Shown here piece by piece: positions 44,252-52,418 of a stretch of 64,000 nt of DNA (positions are counted from its first letter, which is position 1; every line of letters begins with the position of its first letter). Both the position numbers and the translations under genes were made by a program. The stretch covers positions 62,001 to 126,000 of the forward strand of contig MEOE01000007.1 in assembly GCA_001768565.1 (NCBI GenBank). Direction: 5' to 3'. The DNA comes from Bacteroidetes bacterium GWF2_33_16. GTDB taxonomy: Bacteria > Bacteroidota > Bacteroidia > Bacteroidales > UBA12077. The notes beneath the pieces are model-generated. The model did not search any database. It was not told where the DNA came from and saw nothing but the letters and a program-made list of their open reading frames with translations.

Positions 44252-45496
44252 ATGAAAAAAATTAGTCGTATTATTTTTATGTTATTAATCATTTTCGTAC
44301 CATTTACGGGATGTGATGATGATGAAGAGGATATTAAGGATTTGACTCTTGTGTCTCTAACATGTGGGAATGTGGACCTTTATGGTGCAACATCAGCCAC
44401 AGATGTTCCTGTTGATCAAACCATTGTAGCAGTATTTTCAACAAATATTGATGAAGCAACAGTTGCAACTGCAGTTAGTATTTTGAAAGGAGAAACTGAT
44501 GTGCCTTTTACAACCGTTGTTGATGGTAAAACATTAACAATTACAGTAACGGGTGGTTTAATTACTGGTACTCGTTATACAGTTAATATAAGTGCTGGGT
44601 TGGAATCTACTCAGGGAGCTGTTTTAGGAGCAATTTCTGCTTCCTTTACTACAATTGGTATTGGAATCGATACACCTCCAAAAGCAAGTAATCAGGTGCT
44701 TTATTTGCAATTTAACAATAGTATTGTTGATGTTATTGGTAGTCACACGAATCCTTTTACACAAGTTGCTTATACAACCGATCGTTTTGGAACAGCAAAT
44801 GGTGCTGCCAATTTCAGAGGTGCAACTGCCGCAGGAAATGGTGATTTAGTAGAAATTGCTGGTAGTAATCTTATAAATCCAAGTATGACTTTTAGCGTTT
44901 GGTTTAAAGTTAATTCTGCTGATTATGCCAATGGAGGTCACCCAATGTTTGGTCTTGCTACCGAAAGAGGATACTTTATGGAACTTGGCGGAACCTTAGC
45001 ATGGTGTAAATTTGCAACATCTCATAAAATTGATCCCGATCCAAATAGCCATTACTTCGGAACTGCATGGACAGATCCTAACGGTGATGGAAATGTTGGA
45101 GGTCAAACATTGTATGATTATGCTGGAAGTCTTGCAACAATTATGGGAGATAAATGGACATTATTAACAATGACATTCGATGCTGCTACTTCAATTAAAA
45201 CAATCTATTTTGATGGAGTAAAAATTATGCAGGTTGATCTTGATCTTGATGCAACTGAATGGTATCTGGCAGATATGGAAATAGCTGATCAAGCTGATGG
45301 AACAGGTGCTGCAATAACCGGTATTGAGGAAGTATTAGCATTGGGATATATGTGTAGCAGAGGCAATACTGCAACAGGTTGGAGTATTTATTCGACTGCA
45401 GATAATACATTTAAAGGTGCACTCGATGATCTTCGAATATTTAATGTAGCTCTTACTGAGAGTGAAGTGTTAGCTTTATATAACTCAGAAAATTAA
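44252..45496 (+). CDS. Surface glycan-binding lipoprotein (Ig-like and LamG/concanavalin domains)
   Basis: A 414-residue lipoprotein. Cys 21 is followed by DDDEED, a strong acidic export signal to the cell surface. An Ig-like (Big_5) domain spans about 30-130, and a LamG/concanavalin-like beta-sandwich about 147-410 (LYLQFNNSIVDVIG, FRGATAAGNGD, MTFSVWFKV, GALDDLRIFNVALTESEVLALY). No catalytic residues are evident. Its place right after SusD and before the enzymes fits a surface glycan-binding protein. The Ig-like domain resembles that of the following GH144 protein (both begin L-LVSL--G), so the two may share a spacer module. Confidence 0.83.
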   Translation: MKKISRIIFMLLIIFVPFTGCDDDEEDIKDLTLVSLTCGNVDLYGATSATDVPVDQTIVAVFSTNIDEATVATAVSILKGETDVPFTTVVDGKTLTITVTGGLITGTRYTVNISAGLESTQGAVLGAISASFTTIGIGIDTPPKASNQVLYLQFNNSIVDVIGSHTNPFTQVAYTTDRFGTANGAANFRGATAAGNGDLVEIAGSNLINPSMTFSVWFKVNSADYANGGHPMFGLATERGYFMELGGTLAWCKFATSHKIDPDPNSHYFGTAWTDPNGDGNVGGQTLYDYAGSLATIMGDKWTLLTMTFDAATSIKTIYFDGVKIMQVDLDLDATEWYLADMEIADQADGTGAAITGIEEVLALGYMCSRGNTATGWSIYSTADNTFKGALDDLRIFNVALTESEVLALYNSEN

Positions 45497-45522
45497 TGGT
45501 TTAATGGTAGATTAAAGAATGA

Positions 45523-45553
45523 GTAAGAATTAATCATTTTGATTAATTCTTAC
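45523..45553 (+). terminator. Strong hairpin inside the utilisation locus
   Basis: A perfect 14-base stem (45523-45536 with 45540-45553, GTAAGAATTAATCA and its complement), 3-base loop, then TTTTC. It lies between the glycan-binding gene and the first GH144 gene and may reduce or end transcription, so enzymes are made at lower level or from another promoter. Confidence 0.7.
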
Positions 45554-45679
45554 TTTTCTAATCAATTTTTTAATAGAGTTTCAAAAAATTTGAAAATTCT
45601 AACTTGACTTGAATTCTGAAAATGAACTAATAATATCAAATTTTCAATTTGTATTTTAATAAACGTTAAACTCTTTAAG

Positions 45680-47659
45680 ATGAAATTATTAATTAAACAG
45701 TTCATTTATGTTTTTGCAAGTCTACTATTTATTTTAAGTTGTAGTGAGGACGATGAAATTCCACCTGAACTAAAATTAGTTTCTCTAATGTCAGGCGAAA
45801 CAATAATCTATACAAACGCTACCAATATAAACATTCCTATTAATGGGAAATTTACCGCTGAATTTAATTTAGCGCTGGACACCATCGGATTAAAACAGTT
45901 TTTTTTTTTAACAGATGAAAATGATGATACATTGTTCTTCACTATTTCCTGTTCATCTGATCGAAAAACTGTTTCATTATCTACCACCGATTCATTAGCT
46001 CCCAATTCAAATTACAAGTTCATATTTTTAGATGAAATTCAAGCTTTGTCCGGAGATAACCTTGACAAGCTAAGTATTCTATTCACAACTAAAAACGCCT
46101 CATTCTCGATAACCAATGGCCTTGTTGGAGATATTAGTCTGTTAAATAATAGCATACTTAAAAACATACCTTTATCACCTGTTTTTCAAATTGATTTCAG
46201 CCGACCTCTAAATACTGAGTCGGTAACATCCAATAATATTCGGTTGTTTAGCACAGAAGGAAGTGCCAGTATTGGTTTTACTTTTCAAAATGAAAATAAA
46301 ACACTTATAATCAATGCAAACGAAAACTTATCCCATCTTTCAAAATATACATTGTCTCTCAGTACCGACATATTTGGTGTGAATGGAGAACAATTCACGG
46401 GGTTTTCTAAGAGTTTTTATACCCAATTGGATTCTACATATAAATTCCCCACTTTAACTGATGATGAATTATTGACATTAATTCAGCGTCAAACCTTCAA
46501 ATATTTTTGGGATTTTGGGCATCCTGTAAGTGGTATGACAAGAGAAAGAAATACTTCTGGTGATGTTGTTGCGACTGGTGGCTCAGGATTTGGAATTATG
46601 GCAATAATCGTTGGAGTTGAAAGAGGATTTATTTCCAGAGCAGAAGGACTGGAAAGATTAGAAACCATTATTACTTTTCTGAGCAATGCGGATCGATTTC
46701 ATGGTGCATGGCCACATTGGTTAAATGGATCGACAGGGAATGTAATTCCATTTAGTTCCAGTGATAATGGTGGGGATCTCGTAGAAACATCCTATATGGC
46801 GCAAGGATTAATATCTGTTCGACAGTATCTGAATGCTGCAGATGGCTATGAAAATGCACTTATTAACAACATAAATTCACTTCTCAACACGATTGAATGG
46901 AGCTGGTATACAAAAGGAGACGAAGATGTGCTTTATTGGCATTGGTCACCCACTGTGGACTGGAGTTTAAACATGCAAATTAAAGGTTATAATGAAGCAC
47001 TGATAACCTATTTTATGGCGGCAACATCTTCTGCATATCCTGTTGATTCATCGGTTTATCATAACGGATGGGCTGGCTCAAGCTATTTTATTAACGGGAG
47101 GTCCTTTTTTGGAATAACTCTTCCTCTCGGTTATGATTATGGAGGACCATTATTCTTTGCACATTATTCATTCGTAGGATTAGATCCAAGAAATCTAAAT
47201 GATATGTATGCAAATTATTGGCAACAAAATACAAATCACACGCTTATAAACAGGGCATATTGTCAGGCAAATCCAAAAAACTATATTGCATATGGAGGAG
47301 GTTGTTGGGGATTAACAGCAAGTGATAATCAATCTGGCTACAATGCCCATTCTCCAACAAATGACTTGGGTGTTATAACACCAACAGCAGCAATTTCATC
47401 AATCCCTTATACTCCAACAGAATCTATGGAGGCTATTCATTATTTTTATTATTTGGTTGGAGATCGGCTCTGGGGCGAATATGGCTTCTACGATGCTTTT
47501 AATGTTAATGAAAGCTGGTGGGCCAGCTCTTATCTGGCTATTGATCAGGGCCCGATTATTTTGATGATAGAGAATTACAGAACCGGATTGTTATGGGATT
47601 TATTTATGTCGGCTCCGGAGGTGCAGCAAGCAATGGATAAACTTAGTTTTATAAATTAA
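45680..47659 (+). CDS. GH144-like (glycoamylase-domain) surface lipoprotein, putative endo-beta-1,2-glucanase
   Basis: A 659-residue lipoprotein. The lipobox ends in LSC, followed by SEDDE, an acidic surface-export signal. Two Ig-like domains (about 30-135 and 140-255) precede a glycoamylase-like (PF10091 type) six-hairpin catalytic domain (about 263-655) starting LTLIQRQTFKYFWDFGHP. Candidate catalytic acids are Asp 366 and Glu 369 in GGDLVET and Glu 439 in KGYNEAL; from memory this D-x-x-E plus distal Glu pattern matches characterised GH144 endo-beta-1,2-glucanases. It is expected to cut polymer at the cell surface for the SusCD pair. The activity is inferred; other glycoamylase-domain proteins are uncharacterised. 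Confidence 0.82.
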   Translation: MKLLIKQFIYVFASLLFILSCSEDDEIPPELKLVSLMSGETIIYTNATNINIPINGKFTAEFNLALDTIGLKQFFFLTDENDDTLFFTISCSSDRKTVSLSTTDSLAPNSNYKFIFLDEIQALSGDNLDKLSILFTTKNASFSITNGLVGDISLLNNSILKNIPLSPVFQIDFSRPLNTESVTSNNIRLFSTEGSASIGFTFQNENKTLIINANENLSHLSKYTLSLSTDIFGVNGEQFTGFSKSFYTQLDSTYKFPTLTDDELLTLIQRQTFKYFWDFGHPVSGMTRERNTSGDVVATGGSGFGIMAIIVGVERGFISRAEGLERLETIITFLSNADRFHGAWPHWLNGSTGNVIPFSSSDNGGDLVETSYMAQGLISVRQYLNAADGYENALINNINSLLNTIEWSWYTKGDEDVLYWHWSPTVDWSLNMQIKGYNEALITYFMAATSSAYPVDSSVYHNGWAGSSYFINGRSFFGITLPLGYDYGGPLFFAHYSFVGLDPRNLNDMYANYWQQNTNHTLINRAYCQANPKNYIAYGGGCWGLTASDNQSGYNAHSPTNDLGVITPTAAISSIPYTPTESMEAIHYFYYLVGDRLWGEYGFYDAFNVNESWWASSYLAIDQGPIILMIENYRTGLLWDLFMSAPEVQQAMDKLSFIN

Positions 47660-47785
47660 ATCTTGGTAGCTTATTATGTAAATTATTATTTTTTAGAATT
47701 ATAAATCTTAAAATCTTTTGATAATTAAAAAGGAACAAAAGATAAGATAAAAGGAAGTTTAGATCATATAAAAACCATAGTTCAA

Positions 47786-49168
47786 ATGAAAAAAGGCAGC
47801 GTTTTATTTATATTAATTTTGATTTTTTATTCATGTAACCAGCCACAACAGATTGAATTTAAATCGCATGGAAAGGTTGATTATTCGATTACAAGGGATG
47901 ATGAGGTTTTACTTGATTCAATTCAGCGTAAAACATTTCTTTATTTTTTAAACGAACATCACCCTGAATGGGGCATTGTAAAAGACCGTGCTTCTCTGTG
48001 GGCTCCTTCAAGCAGTGCATCAACCGGTTTTGGAATTCCTTCCTTTGCAATTGGAGTCGAAAGAAATTGGATTACCAGAGAACAGGCAGCGCAGATCACT
48101 CTTAATATGCTTAATTTTTACTTGAATTCTGTTCAAAGTACTGATACAAATGCAACCGGTTATAAGGGATTTTATTATCACTTTGTTAGAATGAGTTCCG
48201 GTACACGTGAATGGGATTGCGAACTTTCTTCTATCGATTCAGGAATACTGATGATGGGAATTATCTTTGCCCGTAACTATTACAATTTGCAAAATGAAGT
48301 GGAAAAGCAAATCCGGTCTGTATCGGAAATACTACTTGGAAGAATTGACTGGAGCTTTATGAAAATGGGACCATCAGGCAAATTTGGCAACTCGCTGTCT
48401 ATGGGATGGTATCCCGAAAAAGGTCTTCACGATATGGGCTGGATAGGTTACAATGAAGCACTGTTTTTGTATATTCTGGCTGCCGGTCTGGATATGAAAG
48501 ATGTTGAAGAAAGTTACGATGCATGGCTAAAAACCTATTTGTGGGAAAGTACATACGAGGAATTTTCGCATGTTGCATTTCCTCCTTTATTTGGTCATCA
48601 GTTTTCGCATGCATTTATTGACTTTAGGGGATTGGCAGATTCCTATATGAAGAAAAAAGGAATTGATTATTTCGAAAATTCTCGTCGGGCAACATATGTT
48701 CAGCGTCAATATGCAATAGACAATCCACATGCATGGGTTGGATATGATTCGCTCTGTTGGGGAATTACTGCAAGCGATGGCCCAACAACAAAATACAATT
48801 TCGACGACAAAGAGTTTAGAGGCTATGCGGGAAGAGGAGCCAGTGGACCTCATTATAATTATTTCGATGATGGAACAATAGCTCCCTATGCTTCGCTTTC
48901 ATCATTGCCATTTGCTCCTGAAATAGTTTTGCCTACTATTAAATCAATATTAGAGAAACAAGGAGGAAAAGTTTGGGGCAAATATGGATTTTATGATGCA
49001 TTCAATCCTACAGCAAATTGGGTTAATGATGATTTTATCGGTATTGCTCAAGGTCCCATGCTGATTATGATTGAAAACTTCAGAACAGGACTTGTATGGA
49101 ATTACGTGATGAAAGATCCTATTATTCAGAAAGGACTTAACAGACTAGAGTTTAGTTACATTAAATAA
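47786..49168 (+). CDS. GH144-like lipoprotein, probably periplasmic, putative exo-acting
   Basis: A 460-residue lipoprotein: lipobox FYSC followed by NQPQQ, without acids, so probably kept in the periplasm. It is a single glycoamylase-like domain with no Ig-like modules (RKTFLYFLNEHHPEWGI; IAQGPMLIMIENFRTGLVW at the end). Compared with the previous protein, the D-x-x-E of GGDLVET is replaced by SSID (Ser 148, Asp 151), while Glu 224 in IGYNEAL is kept. An additional DCE (144-146) lies just before. This suggests a different mode, perhaps release of disaccharide from oligosaccharides, as described for an exo-acting GH144 enzyme of Parabacteroides. It follows its paralogue by 127 bases. Confidence 0.78.
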   Translation: MKKGSVLFILILIFYSCNQPQQIEFKSHGKVDYSITRDDEVLLDSIQRKTFLYFLNEHHPEWGIVKDRASLWAPSSSASTGFGIPSFAIGVERNWITREQAAQITLNMLNFYLNSVQSTDTNATGYKGFYYHFVRMSSGTREWDCELSSIDSGILMMGIIFARNYYNLQNEVEKQIRSVSEILLGRIDWSFMKMGPSGKFGNSLSMGWYPEKGLHDMGWIGYNEALFLYILAAGLDMKDVEESYDAWLKTYLWESTYEEFSHVAFPPLFGHQFSHAFIDFRGLADSYMKKKGIDYFENSRRATYVQRQYAIDNPHAWVGYDSLCWGITASDGPTTKYNFDDKEFRGYAGRGASGPHYNYFDDGTIAPYASLSSLPFAPEIVLPTIKSILEKQGGKVWGKYGFYDAFNPTANWVNDDFIGIAQGPMLIMIENFRTGLVWNYVMKDPIIQKGLNRLEFSYIK

Positions 49169-49219
49169 ATTTTTTGAGAGAAGTACTATTAGTTAACATT
49201 TTATATAAAATCTGAAGTA

Positions 49220-52200
49220 ATGAATCGTCTTTTTTTAAAGATAATTTTACTATTTACCTTTTTGTTTCATATTAATGTAGTTGCTTTTGCACAGGCTATA
49301 TTACTTGATGATTTTGAAAACAAAGAGGGCTGGGATTTTATTAAGTCTGATGGTGTTAATCTTAAATTATCGAACGAAAAAGGATTAACAGGAAATGCCA
49401 TTCGTTTTGACTATGATTTTACTAAAGGTACTGGTTATGGAGGATTTCAGAAACTTTTTCCAATAGATCTTCCAGACAATTATGAGTTCACCTTTTTTAT
49501 TAAGGCAGAATCTCCTGCCAATAACTTTGAGATAAAATTTATTGATAGTACAGGAAACAATGTATGGTGGGTGAATAATCGCAACTTTGACTTTCCCGGA
49601 GAATGGAAAAAAATCCGAATCAAAAAAAGGCATATCAATTTTGCTTGGGGCCCAACGAATAACCAAAAACTTAACAGAATTGACAGGATAGAATTTACAA
49701 TTGCATCCTTTGTTGGCGGAAACGGTACCGTTTGGATTGATGATCTTCGGTTTGAACCACTTCTACCCGAAGCACAAACCTATCCCAAACCAACCGCAGA
49801 AGCCTCCTCTTCTGTTAAAAATCATTTAGAAACCACTATTACCGATGATTTATTAGAAACATACTGGCAATCCGGTAAAACAAAGAATCAACATATTGTT
49901 ATTGATTTTAACATCCGCAGAGAGTTTGGTGGGTTGCAAATAAACTGGCAGAAAGATTTTTATGCCACAAAATTCGATATTCTACTATCGAATGATAAAA
50001 AGAATTGGGAAAAAGTTTACTCTGTTCAGTCTAATCAGAGTAATGTTAGTTTTATACAATTACCGGAAGCAGAAGCAAAGTACATTAAAATAAACCTGCA
50101 TGAGGCTAAATCTTTAAAAGGATTCGGAATTTGTGAAATACAGATTCTGGATATAAAAAATTCATTAACACCGAATGATTTTCTTATTTATGCAGCTAAA
50201 AATTCGCCTCAAGGTGATTATCCAAGATATTTTTTAGAACAGGCATCTTATTGGACTATTGCGGGTGTTAATAATGATGTAAAAGAGGCCATGATAAGCG
50301 AAGACGGTATAGTTGAGGTCGATAAAGCGCTTTTTTCTATTGAGCCTCTTATAAAAATAGAAGATTCAATTTTCAATTGGAGCAATGTAAAATCATATCA
50401 GTCCTTGGGTAATTCAGAAGATAAAAATGAGTTTAATTTTATACCGAATGTTAGCTGGAAGATGAGAGATTTATTACTTGTAACGGAAGTTACGGCTTAC
50501 GGAGAGGCAAATAAGAATTCGAAATTAAATATCAGTTACTCATTTGAGAATATCTCTGACGAAGCCAAAGATTTTGAGTTCTATCTTTTAATCAGACCAT
50601 TTCAGGTAAATCCATATTATCAATTTCTGAATTTATCGGGTGGCGTGGGGAAAATAAAATCAATAAAAGAGGAGGAAGGTGGATTTTTATCTGTCGATGA
50701 TAAAGTAATACTGCCTCAAAAAAAATACGATTTTTTTGGTGCAAGCGCGTTTGATGAGGGAAATAGTGTTGATCTGATTCGAAAAGGGAAAATGCCTCTT
50801 AATAAATCAGCTACAGATCAAAATGGTTTGGCAAATGGAGTTATAAAATACGCACTCCACCTGAATCCGGGCGAAAGAACCAAACTGTACATGGTTGTAC
50901 CATTTTATAACAGTAATTCAAATTTTGATAGTATAGGTGCTCAGGATATTGAAGATGAGTTAACTAAATCAGCAGATTTCTGGAGATCAAAAGTGAATCA
51001 TATTAAATTCAATTTACCCGAATCTGCAGACAGGATTGTAAATACCTATAAATCAAACCTTGTATATATATTAATTAACAGGGATAAAGCAGGGATTCAA
51101 CCCGGTTCACGATCATACGAAAGAAGCTGGATACGCGATGGCGCCTTAACCTCATCAGCTCTTTTAAAATCAGGTATTGTAAGCGAAGTAAAGGATTTTA
51201 TTGATTGGTACTCTTCATATCAGTATGAAAATGGAAAGGTTCCATGCGTTGTTGATTCAAGGGGTACTGATCCGGTTCCTGAAAACGATAGTCACGGGCA
51301 GCTAATTTACTTGATCCGCGAATATTTCAACTTTACTCACGATACCACATTTCTAAAATCAAAAAACAGTTCTGTTTTAAAGGCAGTTGAATATATTGAA
51401 TCACTTATTGCGCAGCGATCAACAGACTATTACAGAAATGGGAATGATAGTCTGCGTTCATTCTTTGGTCTTGTACCAGAATCAATAAGCCACGAGGGAT
51501 ATTCGGCCAAGCCAATGCACTCGTATTGGGATGATTTTTTTACTTTAAAAGGATTGAAAGATGCAGCAGAGATTCAAAAAATACTGGGCGAAACAGCAAA
51601 TTATGGGAGAATAAGGAGTATTAGCGATACTTTCAGAGTGAATCTGTATCGTTCTTTGCAGCTTACAATGAAAAACAAAAATATCGATTACATCCCCGGT
51701 TGTGCAGAACTTGGTGATTTTGACCCAACATCTACCACCATTGCTTTAACTCCTTGTAACGAATTGAATAACATACCCAAACCTCAGGTTTATAATACAT
51801 TCGATTTGTATTATGAGTTCTTCAAAAACAGAAGAGACGGTAAAAACGAATGGATAAATTACACTCCATATGAAAACCGATTAATTGGTTCGTTTATTAT
51901 GTTGGATCAGCCTGAAAGAGCCCATGAATTGATTGATTTTTTCCTTAATGATCAGCGGCCTAAAGGTTGGAATCACTGGGCTGAAGTGGTATGGAATGGA
52001 TATCGTACACCTGGTTATATTGGTGATATGCCTCATACCTGGGTTGGTAGCGATTTTATAAATGCCATTCGTTCAATGTTTGTTTACGAAAACGAGTTTG
52101 ATCAATCACTTGTTTTGGGTTCTGCGCTTTATCAGGACTGGATAGATTCGCCTGGTGGAATTTCTGTTGAAAATCTACCTACATACTATGGAGAGATTTC

Positions 52201-52405
52201 ATACACTGTAAATAAGGATAACAATAAGTATACATTGTCAATATCAGGAGATGTAACCTTGCCTTCGAACGGAATCAAAGTGAAAAATTTCAATGGATCA
52301 AAACTCCCTGTAAGAGTTATGGTAAATGGTATCGAAACCAATGATTTTAGTGAAAAGGAAATATCTGTAAAAGCATTTCCCGCTGAAGTAATTATATCTT
52401 ACTAA
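49220..52405 (+). CDS. Periplasmic discoidin/six-hairpin glycosidase-like protein, family uncertain
   Basis: A 1061-residue exported protein. Its signal peptide (VVAFAQ) has no lipobox, so it is probably soluble in the periplasm. Residues about 25-180 are a carbohydrate-binding-like beta-sandwich (LLDDFENKEGWDF), about 190-312 an F5/8 type C (discoidin) domain, about 320-600 a beta-sandwich linker, and about 610-1000 an (alpha/alpha)6 barrel with ERSWIRDGAL (634-643), SYWDDFF and HTWVGSDF. ERSWIRDG resembles the glucoamylase/glycogen-debranching superfamily, but I cannot place it in a named GH family. In context it should trim or debranch imported oligosaccharides. The symporter gene starts 14 bases after it. 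Confidence 0.7.
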   Translation: MNRLFLKIILLFTFLFHINVVAFAQAILLDDFENKEGWDFIKSDGVNLKLSNEKGLTGNAIRFDYDFTKGTGYGGFQKLFPIDLPDNYEFTFFIKAESPANNFEIKFIDSTGNNVWWVNNRNFDFPGEWKKIRIKKRHINFAWGPTNNQKLNRIDRIEFTIASFVGGNGTVWIDDLRFEPLLPEAQTYPKPTAEASSSVKNHLETTITDDLLETYWQSGKTKNQHIVIDFNIRREFGGLQINWQKDFYATKFDILLSNDKKNWEKVYSVQSNQSNVSFIQLPEAEAKYIKINLHEAKSLKGFGICEIQILDIKNSLTPNDFLIYAAKNSPQGDYPRYFLEQASYWTIAGVNNDVKEAMISEDGIVEVDKALFSIEPLIKIEDSIFNWSNVKSYQSLGNSEDKNEFNFIPNVSWKMRDLLLVTEVTAYGEANKNSKLNISYSFENISDEAKDFEFYLLIRPFQVNPYYQFLNLSGGVGKIKSIKEEEGGFLSVDDKVILPQKKYDFFGASAFDEGNSVDLIRKGKMPLNKSATDQNGLANGVIKYALHLNPGERTKLYMVVPFYNSNSNFDSIGAQDIEDELTKSADFWRSKVNHIKFNLPESADRIVNTYKSNLVYILINRDKAGIQPGSRSYERSWIRDGALTSSALLKSGIVSEVKDFIDWYSSYQYENGKVPCVVDSRGTDPVPENDSHGQLIYLIREYFNFTHDTTFLKSKNSSVLKAVEYIESLIAQRSTDYYRNGNDSLRSFFGLVPESISHEGYSAKPMHSYWDDFFTLKGLKDAAEIQKILGETANYGRIRSISDTFRVNLYRSLQLTMKNKNIDYIPGCAELGDFDPTSTTIALTPCNELNNIPKPQVYNTFDLYYEFFKNRRDGKNEWINYTPYENRLIGSFIMLDQPERAHELIDFFLNDQRPKGWNHWAEVVWNGYRTPGYIGDMPHTWVGSDFINAIRSMFVYENEFDQSLVLGSALYQDWIDSPGGISVENLPTYYGEISYTVNKDNNKYTLSISGDVTLPSNGIKVKNFNGSKLPVRVMVNGIETNDFSEKEISVKAFPAEVIISY

Positions 52406-52418
52406 TTCAAAAAAAGAG

